Shown: positions 16,131-24,760, counted from the stretch's first letter. The stretch: 64,000 nt of DNA from Miltoncostaea oceani (GCF_018141545.1 NZ_CP064357.1:248001-312000), one strand, 5' to 3'. A program made the numbers and translations. The notes: a model not told the origin generated them from the sequence alone.

Positions 16131-16697
16131 CTACTCGAAGCTCAGGGTCCAGTCGCCGATCGCGTTGACGGTGATCCCGTTGTAGGTGCCGGCGGCAACG
16201 AAGGTCTCGCCACTCGGCCCCTGGGAGTTCAGGAGGACGTTGAAGGGTTCGTCGACGAAGATCTGGATCAGGTCTCCGTTGTTCGTCCATCGAAGCGTCG
16301 CGTCCTCGGCCAGGGTGAGGTTGCCGATGTTGCGGCTGCCATTGCCCTCGAAGGTCCGGGCGGCCGCGGCGGGCGGCTGCGGGGTGGGAGCCGGCGCGGC
16401 GGGCGTGCGTGCGGCCGGCGCGCGGACGGTGCGCGTCTGGGTGACCGTCACCACCTCCTGCTCGGTCTGGGTCCGCACCTCGGCGACGGTGACGGTCTCC
16501 TGCTCGGAGCTACCCGCGGCGGCGGCGATGAGACTGATGAACATCAGTCCGAGCACCGAGGCGACCACCCAGAAGACGATCTGTCCGCGATTACCGAGCG
16601 CCCCGTAGGCCGCCCGCGGGCCACGCGGCCCCGGCGGCTCAGCCGGCGGTTGCGGGGAGGGGGGAGGAGGCGGGGGCGGTGGGGGCGCCTGCGACAT
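16131..16697 (-). CDS. Pro-rich membrane-anchored protein with outer beta domain
   Basis: A 188-residue protein. The N-terminus is a run of Pro (about residues 5-26), followed by one membrane span (IVFWVVASVLGLMFISLIAA) and a Thr/Val linker, then a Pro/Ala stretch. The last 75 residues look like a small outer beta domain (RNIGNLTLAEDATLRWTNNG) with an overall actinobacterial surface-protein style. The ATG at 16697 has GAGGAG 9 bases upstream; an alternative start 15 codons earlier lacks support. Function unknown. Confidence 0.75.
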   Translation of the reverse strand: MSQAPPPPPPPPPSPQPPAEPPGPRGPRAAYGALGNRGQIVFWVVASVLGLMFISLIAAAAGSSEQETVTVAEVRTQTEQEVVTVTQTRTVRAPAARTPAAPAPTPQPPAAAARTFEGNGSRNIGNLTLAEDATLRWTNNGDLIQIFVDEPFNVLLNSQGPSGETFVAAGTYNGITVNAIGDWTLSFE

Positions 16698-16775
16698 CAG
16701 GTCAGGCTCCTCGCGGCGAGGTGGACTGACGCCTCCAGTCATACAGGCGTGAGGGGACTCTTACACCGCTCGTGA

Positions 16776-18644
16776 TCAGGGGCACGCCGGACCGGTCTCC
16801 CGGAAGCGGTTGGTGATCGGCAGGCGCCGGTCCCGGCCGAAGGCCTTGGGGGTGATCCTGGTACCGAGGGGCGCCTGGCGGCGCTTGTGCTCGGCGCCGT
16901 CGACGAGGCGGGCGACGCGCTCGATGACCGGCCGGGGGGCGATGCCGGTGCGGACGATCTGATCCACCCCCAGGTCGCGCTCCACGTAGGCGTCGAGGAT
17001 CGCATCGAGGACCGGGTAGTCGGGAAGCGAATCCGAGTCGCGCTGATCATCCGCGAGCTCGGCCGAGGGTGGCCGGTCGATCACCCGGACCGGGATCACC
17101 TGCGCACCGGCGCGCTCGTTGACCAGCCGCGAGAGCGCGAAGACCAGGGTCTTCGGGACATCGCGCAGAGGCGCGTAGCCGCCGGCGGTGTCCCCGTAGA
17201 GGGTGGCGTAGCCGACCGCGGTCTCGGACTTGTTCGAGCAGGCGAGGACGAGGGGGCCCTCCTGGTTGGAGATCGCCATCAGGAGCAGGCCGCGCAGCCG
17301 CGCCTGGACGTTCTCGGCGGCGACGCCCGCGGTGTCAGGGAGGATCGACCCGACGAGGTTGCGCAGGCTCTCGATGCCGATCTCCCGGAAGCCGCAGCCG
17401 AGGTTCGCGGCGATCTGGGCGGCGTCGGTCTGCGTGCTCGCGGAGTTGAAGCGGCTCGGCATCGAGACGCAGAGGACACGCTCGGGCCCGAGCGCCTCGA
17501 CGGCGAGGGCCGCGACGAGGGCCGAGTCGATCCCGCCTGACAGGCCGAGCACGACGCCGGTGAAGCCGTTCTTGTCCACGAAGTCGCCCAGCCCGAGCCT
17601 CAGGGCGCCCCAGACGCTCTCCAGGTCATCACAGGGCTCGGCGGCGATCGCGGGCTCGAGACGCGCGAGGAAGCGCCGGGCGGTGAGCCGCCTGGCCTGT
17701 GCGGTGTCTTCCGCGCCGGCGCCCGCGACGTCATCGCGCCGGATGCGCTCGGGGCTCCGGCCGGGGAGCTCACCGGTGTCCTGGGCTTCCGCCCGAGTCG
17801 GTGCGGGGGCGGCGAGGACGGGGACCACTGCGGCCCGCACGTCGTTCGCCGTCTGCCCGGCGACGGCGCGAGGCCGCGGCGCGCGGCGGCGAAGCCGGGT
17901 CAGCTCACCGGGGTCCAGATCGACGCAGATCAGGTCCTCTGAGAACGATCCGGCGCGCGCGATAACCTCGCCGCCCGGGCCGACCACGAGCGCCCCGCCG
18001 TCGAAGACCAGATCATCCATCCCGCCGACCGCGTTGCAATAGGCGACGAAGCCCATGCCGTCGCGGGCCCGTGTGAGCAGCATCTGCTCGCGCTGTCGGG
18101 GCTTGCCGCGCTCATAGGGCGAGGCCGAGATGTTGAGAATGAGGTCGGCGCCGGCGACCTGGTCGGCTGCGGTCGGCGAGTCGGCGTGCCAGATGTCCTC
18201 GCAGATGCTGATCGCGGTGATCATCCCGCCGATCTCGATGATGCACGGGCCGGCGCCCGGGGTGAACCAGCGCGCCTCATCGAAGACCGCGTAGTTCGGG
18301 AGTGCCCGCTTGGCGTAGCTCAGCCGAGGGACACCCGGACCACCGAGGACCGCGCAGTTGAACAGATCGCGCCCGACCATCAGCGGCGCACCGATCAGGG
18401 TCGGCAGGGGGAGAGATGAGAGCTGCGCCTCGAGGGCCCGCTCGGTCTGCTCGAGGAAGGCGCCGCGGAGGACGAGGTCCTCGACCGGGTAGCCCGTGAG
18501 CGACAGCTCGGGGGTGAGCAGGATGTCCGCCCCGAGGTCGGCGGCCCGCGCCGCGGCGACGCTGATCCGCGCGGCGTTGCCCTCCAGGTCGCCAGCGGTC
18601 TGATTGAGCTGGGCGAGGGCGATGCGGACTGTCGGGTCGGTCAC
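16776..18644 (-). CDS. nadE: Glutamine-dependent NAD+ synthetase
   Basis: A 622-residue enzyme in two domains. The N-terminal nitrilase-type glutaminase has the Glu in LLTPELSLTGYP, the Lys in YAKRALPNYAVFDEARWF and the Cys in ISICEDIWH. The C-terminal ammonia-dependent NAD synthetase has the PP-loop LGLSGGIDSALVAALA. It amidates nicotinic acid adenine dinucleotide to NAD using glutamine and ATP. The GTG at 18644 is chosen because CAGGGG lies upstream and because the longer frame (from 18791) would run through the operator; residue 50 of that frame is this Val. The linker between domains (about 275-340) is longer and more polar than usual. Confidence 0.95.
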   Translation of the reverse strand: MTDPTVRIALAQLNQTAGDLEGNAARISVAAARAADLGADILLTPELSLTGYPVEDLVLRGAFLEQTERALEAQLSSLPLPTLIGAPLMVGRDLFNCAVLGGPGVPRLSYAKRALPNYAVFDEARWFTPGAGPCIIEIGGMITAISICEDIWHADSPTAADQVAGADLILNISASPYERGKPRQREQMLLTRARDGMGFVAYCNAVGGMDDLVFDGGALVVGPGGEVIARAGSFSEDLICVDLDPGELTRLRRRAPRPRAVAGQTANDVRAAVVPVLAAPAPTRAEAQDTGELPGRSPERIRRDDVAGAGAEDTAQARRLTARRFLARLEPAIAAEPCDDLESVWGALRLGLGDFVDKNGFTGVVLGLSGGIDSALVAALAVEALGPERVLCVSMPSRFNSASTQTDAAQIAANLGCGFREIGIESLRNLVGSILPDTAGVAAENVQARLRGLLLMAISNQEGPLVLACSNKSETAVGYATLYGDTAGGYAPLRDVPKTLVFALSRLVNERAGAQVIPVRVIDRPPSAELADDQRDSDSLPDYPVLDAILDAYVERDLGVDQIVRTGIAPRPVIERVARLVDGAEHKRRQAPLGTRITPKAFGRDRRLPITNRFRETGPACP

Positions 18645-18665
18645 GGGGTTCCCCTGGGGTGTGGT

Positions 18666-18688
18666 CTTATAGCCGTAAGGGCTATAAG
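18666..18688 (-). promoter_or_regulatory. NrtR-type operator in front of nadE
   Basis: CTTATAGCC-N5-GGCTATAAG, perfect 9-base arms, centred about 33 bases before the nadE GTG. It shares the core with the sites at 12861 and 18795. Confidence 0.8.
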
Positions 18689-18794
18689 GGGACCATAGAG
18701 CGCCGGCGGGCGGACGTGTCGGTTTCGTGGCTCGGCGTGCTGATCGGGTTCGCAGACGACCTCCTGGGCGGTCGAGAGTGGAAACGGGCATACC

Positions 18795-18815
18795 TTATAG
18801 CCGAACAGGCTATAA
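18795..18815 (+). promoter_or_regulatory. NrtR-type operator in front of the pncB operon
   Basis: TTATAGCC-GAACA-GGCTATAA, perfect 8-base arms, 52 bases before the pncB GTG. The right arm may overlap the -10 box. Confidence 0.8.
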
Positions 18816-18867
18816 CTAGGGAGACGAACCGATCAGGCCCCCATAAGGCCGCGAGGAGGCAGGGACC

Positions 18868-19992
18868 GTGACCACCGAGATGACGCACCAGCACGAGGCG
18901 CCGACTGGCGGTCAGGACCGTCTCGAGGCCCTCAGCCGCGCACAGGTCGAGGCGCTCCGCCGGGGCGACTACTCGGACGTCTACTTCAACTCGACCAAGC
19001 GGATCCTCGAGCGGACCGGCCATCGGCCCCGCGTCCTGATGCAGGTCTTCCAGCGCCACGAAGCCGTCCTCTGCGGCATCGACGAGGCCATTCGGGTCCT
19101 GCGCGAGGGGACCGGCCACCTCGACCCCTCGGGGAACTGGGTGCCCGGCTTCGATGACCTGGTGGTGCGCGCACTCCCCGAGGGGGCTCGCATCGGCCCC
19201 TGGGAGCCTGTGATGACGATCGAGGGCGACTACGCCTCCTTCGCCCACCTGGAGACCGTCTACCTCGGCCTGCTCGCCCGTCGCACCCTGATCGCGACCA
19301 ACACCGCCGCGGTCGTCGCAGCCGCCGGCGCGATCCCGGTCCTCTTCTTCGCCGCGCGCTTCGATCACCACGCGACCCAGGAGGGCGATGGCTGGGCGGC
19401 GCACATCGGCGGCGCGGCGGGGGTCTCGACCGCGTCCCAGGCGGCCCTGTTCGGTGGGGCGCCGGTCGGCACGGTCCCGCACGCCCTGATCGCGGCCTAC
19501 GGTGGCGACACCGTCGCCGCGGCGCGCGCCTTCGCCGAGGTCTATGCCGGCACCGGCATGCGCCTCGCCCCTCTCGTGGACTTCCACAACGACTGCACCA
19601 GGACGGCGGTCGAGGTCGCCGACGCCCTCGGCTCGGATCTCTGGGGCGTGCGGCTCGACACCGGCGGCCAGATGGTCGACCGGGCCCTCGTGGACCGGAT
19701 GGGCGGCTTCCGCCCGACCGGCGTCTGCGCCGAGCTCGTCTTCGCCGTCCGCGAGGCGCTCGACGCCGCGGGCCACCAGCGCATCAAGATCCTCGTCTCG
19801 GGCGGCTTCGACGCCGCGAAGATCCGGAGCTTCGCGGCCCGGGGCGTCCCGGTGGACGCCTACGGAGTCGGCTCCTCGCTGCTGCGCGGCGAGAACGACT
19901 TCACCGCCGACATCGTCCGGACCGACGGCGCCCCCTCGGCCAAGGTCGGGCGCGCGGAGATCCCTTCGGATCGCCTGGAGCGGGTCCGATGA
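18868..19992 (+). CDS. pncB: Nicotinate phosphoribosyltransferase
   Basis: A 374-residue enzyme that joins nicotinate and PRPP to give nicotinate mononucleotide. Family features include FDHHATQ, GVSTASQAALFGGAPVGTVP followed by HALIAAYGGDTVAAARAF, the VDFHND segment, WGVRLDTGG and the C-terminal ILVSGGFD with AYGVGSSLL that holds the phosphate. This is the shorter branch of the family. The GTG has a strong GAGGAGG site and an NrtR-type palindrome upstream. It is the first gene of a five-gene run with 4-base overlaps or tiny gaps. Confidence 0.93.
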   Translation: MTTEMTHQHEAPTGGQDRLEALSRAQVEALRRGDYSDVYFNSTKRILERTGHRPRVLMQVFQRHEAVLCGIDEAIRVLREGTGHLDPSGNWVPGFDDLVVRALPEGARIGPWEPVMTIEGDYASFAHLETVYLGLLARRTLIATNTAAVVAAAGAIPVLFFAARFDHHATQEGDGWAAHIGGAAGVSTASQAALFGGAPVGTVPHALIAAYGGDTVAAARAFAEVYAGTGMRLAPLVDFHNDCTRTAVEVADALGSDLWGVRLDTGGQMVDRALVDRMGGFRPTGVCAELVFAVREALDAAGHQRIKILVSGGFDAAKIRSFAARGVPVDAYGVGSSLLRGENDFTADIVRTDGAPSAKVGRAEIPSDRLERVR

Positions 19993-20423
19993 ACGCACTC
20001 GCCCCACACACGCTCGCTGAGCGGTTCGAGGCCAACCAGACGAACGCCCCGGATCCGGCGCTGGCGATGCTGGCGAGCCGGATGCGGGTGATCGCCGAGA
20101 CGCGGGCGGAGATCTCCCGCCGGCGCGGCGACGCCCGGGCGGAGGCAGAGAACCGCCGTCAGCTCGCCGAGGTCGTCGCCTTCGAGGTCGGCCTCGGGAT
20201 CGCCCATGCCCAGGTGCCTGCGACGGTTGAGGCGCTGATCGCGGGGATCAACCAGCGGGTGCCCGCCCTCGCGCACTGGGCCCGTCTCGATGAGGCCGGG
20301 GCGATGGAGATCGACCCCGAGTGGGCGCTGTACGAGCACCTGCACGAGAAGTTCGGCGGTCTCGACCCCGCAGCGGTGTCCGAGCGCGCCGTCCCCGTCC
20401 CCGACCCGCCCCGAGGAGGCTGA
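19989..20423 (+). CDS. Unknown 144-aa protein inside the NAD salvage operon
   Basis: I do not recognise this protein. It is probably helical, with an Arg/Glu-rich stretch at about residues 30-60 and a C-terminal WARLDEAGAMEIDPEWALYE segment; there is no signal peptide, membrane span or Cys cluster. Its ATG overlaps the pncB stop (ATGA), and pncA starts 2 bases after its own stop. Its conserved-looking place between two steps of the same pathway suggests a role in nicotinate handling or control of PncB/PncA, but nothing in the sequence says which. Confidence 0.75.
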   Translation: MNALAPHTLAERFEANQTNAPDPALAMLASRMRVIAETRAEISRRRGDARAEAENRRQLAEVVAFEVGLGIAHAQVPATVEALIAGINQRVPALAHWARLDEAGAMEIDPEWALYEHLHEKFGGLDPAAVSERAVPVPDPPRGG

Positions 20424-20425
20424 CC

Positions 20426-21118
20426 ATGAACTCCACCACGATCCTGTTCGACATCGACACCCAGAACGACTTCTGCCTGCCCACCGGGGCGCTGAGCGTT
20501 TCCGGAGCCGATGTCCAGAGCGTCATCGACGCCCAGGAGCGCCTGATCGACTGGGCCCACCGTGGCCTGCGTGTGCACGTGGCGAGCGCCGACGATCACC
20601 TGGTCAGCGACGAGGAGATCTCCGACCAGCCCGACTGGAAGACGACCTTCCCGCCGCACTGCCTGCGCACGAGCGCCGGGGCTCAGAAGGTGCCCTGGAC
20701 CATCCAGGACAACCCGCTGGTGCTCGGCGATGGTGCCGTTGAGGAGCCTCGCCTCCTGGAGATGGTCCGCGCCCACCGCGAGATCCTGCTCCTCAAGAGC
20801 CGCACCGACGTCTTCACCAACCCGCACACCGCATCCGTGCTGGAGATCCTCGATCCCGACCGGATCGTCGTCTTCGGTGTCGCCACCGACATCTGTGTCG
20901 CCGCGGCGATCGCCGGCCTTCGCCGCCACATCGCCACCGACATCTGCGTCTCCCCGGCGATCGGCAGCCTCCGCCAACGCACCCACGCGGAGATCGTCCT
21001 GGCCCTCGACGCCTGCGCCGGCCTCGACGCCGCACGCTCGGAGGCCCTGGTCGCCTCCTGGGCGGCCGCCGGTGCGATCATCTCCGACAGCCGCACGATC
21101 ACCCAGGAAGGAACATGA
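20426..21118 (+). CDS. pncA: Nicotinamidase (isochorismatase fold) with duplicated Cys segment
   Basis: A 230-residue amidase that would turn nicotinamide into nicotinate for PncB. The catalytic triad candidates are Asp11 (DTQNDF), Lys124 (LLKSRTDVF) and Cys157 (GVATDICV). The metal-site region DDHL...FPPHCLRTSAG is typical of nicotinamidases. Residues 153-169 and 170-186 are a tandem repeat of 17 residues, so ATDICV occurs twice (Cys157 and Cys174); 41 of 51 bases match between copies. The family normally has a single copy, so this is a 17-residue insertion beside the active site. A GAGGAGG site precedes the ATG. Confidence 0.88.
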   Translation: MNSTTILFDIDTQNDFCLPTGALSVSGADVQSVIDAQERLIDWAHRGLRVHVASADDHLVSDEEISDQPDWKTTFPPHCLRTSAGAQKVPWTIQDNPLVLGDGAVEEPRLLEMVRAHREILLLKSRTDVFTNPHTASVLEILDPDRIVVFGVATDICVAAAIAGLRRHIATDICVSPAIGSLRQRTHAEIVLALDACAGLDAARSEALVASWAAAGAIISDSRTITQEGT

Positions 21119-21855
21119 GCGCCGACGAGCTCGACCCCGAGGACCGCAAGTTCCTGGCCGGCTATGACCCGGAGGCCTACGAGAGGCTCTCGGTCGCCGT
21201 TGACGTCGCCCTGGTGACGGTCATCGACGGCCGCCTGCGGGCGCTCACGGTCAAGCGGCCCGAGCCGCCCTACCGGGGATGGCAGGCACTGCCGGGCGGC
21301 TTCCTCGGCGTCGATGAGTCTCCTGAGCGGGCCGCGGCACGGGTGCTGGCCGACAAGACGGGCCTCGAGGGGGTCTACCTCGAGCAGCTCTACACCTTCG
21401 GTGAGCCCGGCCGCGACCCGCGCACCAGGGTGCTCTCGATCGCCCACTACGCGCTCGTCCCGGCCTCTCGCCTGAGCAAGGCCCCCGGCCCTGGCTCACA
21501 GCTCGCCGAGCTCGTCGTGTCCTGGGAGGGCGAGGAGGGCGGCCCCGCCGGCGTCGTGATCGACCGAGCCCCCCGGCGCCTCGCCTTCGACCATGCGCGC
21601 ATCCTCGGGATGGTCGTCCAGCGGCTGCGCGGCAAGATCGCCTACGCGCCCGTCGGCTACGAGCTGCTCGGCGACACCTTCACCCTGCGCGAGCTCCAGG
21701 AGGTCCATGAGGCCATCCTCGGGCGCGGGATGTCAAAGCCCGCCTTCCGCCGGCGGATGCTCGCAACCGGGGACCTCACGGCCACGGGGGAGATGGAGAG
21801 CGACGTCGCCTACCGGCCGGCTGAGCTCTACCGCTTCACCGGACGCCCCGGATGA
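21115..21855 (+). CDS. nrtR: NrtR, Nudix-related repressor of NAD metabolism
   Basis: A 246-residue protein with an N-terminal Nudix-like domain (about 20-165) and a C-terminal winged helix (about 170-240, SKPAFRRRMLATGDLTATG then RPAELYRFTGRPG). The Nudix box is degenerate: where active enzymes have RE and EE it reads VDESPERAAARVLADKTGL, as expected for a sensor that binds ADP-ribose or a related ligand without efficient hydrolysis. In known cases ligand binding releases the repressor from its palindromic operator. It is encoded inside the operon it likely controls and overlaps pncA by 4 bases. A GGAAGG site is present. Confidence 0.92.
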   Translation: MSADELDPEDRKFLAGYDPEAYERLSVAVDVALVTVIDGRLRALTVKRPEPPYRGWQALPGGFLGVDESPERAAARVLADKTGLEGVYLEQLYTFGEPGRDPRTRVLSIAHYALVPASRLSKAPGPGSQLAELVVSWEGEEGGPAGVVIDRAPRRLAFDHARILGMVVQRLRGKIAYAPVGYELLGDTFTLRELQEVHEAILGRGMSKPAFRRRMLATGDLTATGEMESDVAYRPAELYRFTGRPG

Positions 21856-22451
21856 CCATCCCTCTCGATGGCCAGCTCGTGGGCGAGACCAGACGCGACG
21901 CTGTCCTCGATCTCACCCACCGAGGGCACCTCGTCTACTCGGGGCATGTCTCGGTCGAGGTGCTCGATCCCGACGCCGCTCACCCGTATGAGCGGGTCGC
22001 CGTCCGCTCGAAGGACGTCGTCCATGTGCTCCCTCTCGATGATCAGGGGCGGACGGTCCTCGTCTCCCAGCATCGCCATCCGATCGGCGCCCCTGTGCTC
22101 GAGCTGCCGGCTGGCGGGATCGAGGCCGGTCAGTCGCCGCTCGAGGCCGCGCACCGCGAGCTCGGCGAGGAGACCGGCCAGCGCGCCGGGTCGATGGTGA
22201 TGCTCGGCAGCTTCCTCACCTGCCCCGGTGTGATGGATGAACGCGCTCACCTGTTCCTGGCGCTCGACTGCCACCCGGACCCCGACGCCCCGCCGGCGGA
22301 TGAACATGAGGAGATCGCGCTGGAGCGGGTTCCACTCTCTGAGGTGCTCGGTCGTCTCGCTCACAGCGGCGTCTCGGATGCCAAGAGCACCTTGCTTGTG
22401 CTGCTCAGTCAGGCGTACCTTCAGCGCCAGACGGGTTTCGCCGGGTCCTGA
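21852..22451 (+). CDS. ADP-ribose pyrophosphatase-type Nudix hydrolase
   Basis: A 199-residue enzyme of the NudF/ADP-ribose pyrophosphatase class. The Nudix box is at about residues 88-109 (AGQSPLEAAHRELGEETG): the catalytic RE and EE are intact, while the first conserved Glu is Gln. Upstream elements ELPAGGIEAG and the later FLTCPGVMDERAHLFLA fit this subfamily. It would degrade ADP-ribose, the likely NrtR ligand, to AMP and ribose 5-phosphate, which both recycles NAD breakdown products and closes a feedback loop. It overlaps nrtR by 4 bases and ends the operon. Confidence 0.85.
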   Translation: MTIPLDGQLVGETRRDAVLDLTHRGHLVYSGHVSVEVLDPDAAHPYERVAVRSKDVVHVLPLDDQGRTVLVSQHRHPIGAPVLELPAGGIEAGQSPLEAAHRELGEETGQRAGSMVMLGSFLTCPGVMDERAHLFLALDCHPDPDAPPADEHEEIALERVPLSEVLGRLAHSGVSDAKSTLLVLLSQAYLQRQTGFAGS

Positions 22452-22541
22452 GGGGTTTCCTCACTCGGGAAGCACGCGGCGCGCTGGCACGTAGATGCAG
22501 GCAGGGACGCCCGAGTTCTCACCCCGAGACGCGAGGTCGAC

Positions 22542-22727
22542 ATGCCTGATGTGAAAGGCCCGGCGGAGCCGGACAAGGAGCCGGACAAGGAGCCGGATGA
22601 TCTGGAGTACGTGGAGCCGTCTCCCGGGGGGCGACACAAGCCCAGCGACGCTCCGCCGCCGCTGCTCTTCAGGGTCAGCGAACGTGTCAGGCGCTTCCTG
22701 GGAATGTCGCGGGAGAAAGGCCGGTGA
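22542..22727 (+). CDS. Small charged protein, 61 aa, coupled to the next gene
   Basis: A short hydrophilic protein whose first 20 residues contain a perfect 12-base tandem repeat (bases 22569-22592) encoding PDKE repeated, followed by a Pro-rich part and a basic C-terminus (RVSERVRRFLGMSREKGR). GAGG lies before the ATG. Its stop overlaps the GTG of the pentapeptide-repeat membrane protein, so the two are made together. No family recognised. Confidence 0.65.
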   Translation: MPDVKGPAEPDKEPDKEPDDLEYVEPSPGGRHKPSDAPPPLLFRVSERVRRFLGMSREKGR

Positions 22728-23647
22728 GCGTCCCCGAGGTCTTCGCAGAGCCCACAGAGCTGCCCGAGACCGAGGAAGGGGCGCTCTTCCACGCCAACGA
22801 GCGTCTTCGACGGACCGCGAGCTGGTTGCTCGTCATCTTCGGGGCTATCGGCGCGACCCTGCTCACAGGGACTCAGCTCTCGGACTGGGGTGAGCTCACC
22901 GGAGGGCGACTGGCCGCCGCGACCGCGGGTGTCGCGCTCGGCCTCATCGGCCTGATGCTGGCGATCATCGGGACCGTTCAGATGTTGCCCCTCCAGCTCT
23001 ACACAACGAGCAAGCTTGCCGCTCTGCCGCCGGGGGACCCTTTGCGCACGGAGATCGAGGAGGCGTCGATCTTTCTGCCCGGGCCAGGGATGCCGACCGG
23101 TGTCGATGACCTCCCCCAGGTGGCCGATGCGCGCTACACCGAGTGGGAGCAGGCCGATCGGACGTTCTGGAGCGTCAGGGAGGTGAACCACGGAACCGCG
23201 GCGGAGAGGGCCGCCAAGGTCCGCGTGGCCTATGCCGCGAAGCGGCTGGAGCGCGTCACCAGCGTCGGGGACCGCGCTCGCAGCCACGCCCAGTTCTTTG
23301 CACTGCGGCGCATATACCACGACACCGCCCTACCGATGATCCTGTTCGGAGCCGGAATCGCGGCGGCCGGGATCGCGCTGTTCGCCTGGGCGGCTCACCC
23401 GGCAGAGGACAAGCCTCCCGCTGCGACCTCGCTGGTGCGCGTCGACATGAGCGGCCTCGACTTGCGTGGCGTGGACTTCGGCAGTGCCGACCTGACCGGC
23501 GCGGATCTCTCACGCGCGAATCTGACCGATGCGAAGCTGACCAAGGCGACCCTCGACGCCGTCATCTGGACCGGCGCCCGGTGTCCCGATGGGGCCCGTG
23601 TCGTGGGAACCCTCCGAAGCTGCGATGGGAACCTGGCGACCGACTAG
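22724..23647 (+). CDS. Membrane protein with C-terminal pentapeptide repeats
   Basis: A 307-residue protein. Two membrane spans are near the start (about 33-55 and 67-92), a third at about 205-225. Between them is a long cytoplasmic helical region. The last 70 residues contain pentapeptide repeats of the A(D/N)LxX type (LDLRGVDFGSADLTGADLSR and further repeats), which form a right-handed four-sided beta helix. Pentapeptide domains are often protein-binding modules. The function is unknown. It starts at GTG overlapping the small charged gene. Confidence 0.8.
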   Translation: MSVPEVFAEPTELPETEEGALFHANERLRRTASWLLVIFGAIGATLLTGTQLSDWGELTGGRLAAATAGVALGLIGLMLAIIGTVQMLPLQLYTTSKLAALPPGDPLRTEIEEASIFLPGPGMPTGVDDLPQVADARYTEWEQADRTFWSVREVNHGTAAERAAKVRVAYAAKRLERVTSVGDRARSHAQFFALRRIYHDTALPMILFGAGIAAAGIALFAWAAHPAEDKPPAATSLVRVDMSGLDLRGVDFGSADLTGADLSRANLTDAKLTKATLDAVIWTGARCPDGARVVGTLRSCDGNLATD

Positions 23648-23722
23648 CCCTCTGGCCGGTAGGGGCGCCCCGAGACGGTTCACGCGCCGGTCAGCGCCTC
23701 GCGGGCCGGTGACCGGAGCGCG

Positions 23723-24658
23723 TCAACCCCGCGGCCGTGGGCGGTCCTGCGGCAGGAAGTAGGGGAGGGGGTCGACGGAGCGGCCGCCGAGCCACACCTC
23801 GAAGTGGAGGTGGACGCCGCGGGCGTTGCCGGTCTCACCCATCAGTCCGAGAACCGAACCCCGCGCGACGGGACGGCCGGGGGTGACCGAGATCGCCGAC
23901 AGGTGCGCGTATGTGGTGCGCAGGCCGTCGGCGTGGCGCAGGACCACGATCAGGCCGTACCCGCCGTTGGTCCCGGCTGAGAGGACCACGCCCTCGGCGG
24001 CGGCGCGCACCGGCGCACCGCTCGTCGCCCCGCCCCCGATGTCGACGCCCTGGTGGGCGCGGCCCCACCGTGGTCCAAATGGCGACTCGAGCGGCCCCTC
24101 CGCGGGGCGGCTCAACGGAAGCTCCACGTCACGGGGGGCCTCGCGACGCGACGCGAGCCACCGCGAGATGTCCCGCCAGCGCCGCCGCTCATCGGCTGTC
24201 GATGCCGCCATCCGCTCGGAGAGCCGGCCGAGGCCGAGGCGAGCCGTGTGGCGCACCGCAGAGCCGCGCGCCGCCGCGCGCCCCGGATGGGGGGCCGCGC
24301 GACCGGGGATGCGACCGCGGACCGCCTCCCGCCGCGCCGACAGGAACGCCGCGACGTCGGCGAGCGCCCGCACCCGATACGCCATCTCCTCGGGCACGCG
24401 CGGCATCGCCCGACGTCCCTCGCGCCGCAGGCCGAGGTGGACCGCCCGGCTTTCGGTGCGCGCCTCCAGCGCCCGGATGGTCGCGGCGACCGCCGCCGGG
24501 TTGGTGCGGGCGCGCTCCACGAGCACCTCGATCGGCTCGGACGCCCCGGCGGGCTCCGCCTGTCCGGCCCCGGCGACCGCGACGACCGTCAGCGCGATGG
24601 CGAGGGCCGCCCGGGTGGGCGGGGTGGATCCGATTACGTCAGCCTCGTCCGCATACAC
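23723..24658 (-). CDS. Secreted M23-family metallopeptidase
   Basis: A 311-residue protein with a signal peptide (ALAIALTVVAVAGAGQAEPAGA), a helical Arg/Ala-rich middle part and a C-terminal peptidase M23 (lysostaphin-like) domain. Zinc ligands are visible in HQGVDIGGG (His and Asp) and in HLHFEVWLGG. Such enzymes cut peptidoglycan cross-bridges or stem peptides, or act as activators. The listed start is a GTG without a proper ribosome site; an in-frame ATC at 24634 lies 8 bases after GAGG and would also give a plausible signal peptide, so the start is uncertain. Confidence 0.85.
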   Translation of the reverse strand: MYADEADVIGSTPPTRAALAIALTVVAVAGAGQAEPAGASEPIEVLVERARTNPAAVAATIRALEARTESRAVHLGLRREGRRAMPRVPEEMAYRVRALADVAAFLSARREAVRGRIPGRAAPHPGRAAARGSAVRHTARLGLGRLSERMAASTADERRRWRDISRWLASRREAPRDVELPLSRPAEGPLESPFGPRWGRAHQGVDIGGGATSGAPVRAAAEGVVLSAGTNGGYGLIVVLRHADGLRTTYAHLSAISVTPGRPVARGSVLGLMGETGNARGVHLHFEVWLGGRSVDPLPYFLPQDRPRPRG

Positions 24659-24760
24659 GTCCTGTTCGTCGGGGTGATGAGCGTCTGGGCGCCCGCGGTG
24701 AACAGGCAGTCGCGGACCCCGCGCACCGCGCTGCTCAGAGCGTCCATCGCCATGAACGTA

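Noticed and set aside
16776-18791. NadE start at 18791
   Set aside because: It would add 49 residues that run over the operator; the GTG at 18644 has a ribosome site and begins at the conserved N-terminus.
18682-20007. Open frame of 441 codons antisense to pncB
   Set aside because: Mirror frame of a well supported enzyme gene; it also covers the divergent operator region.
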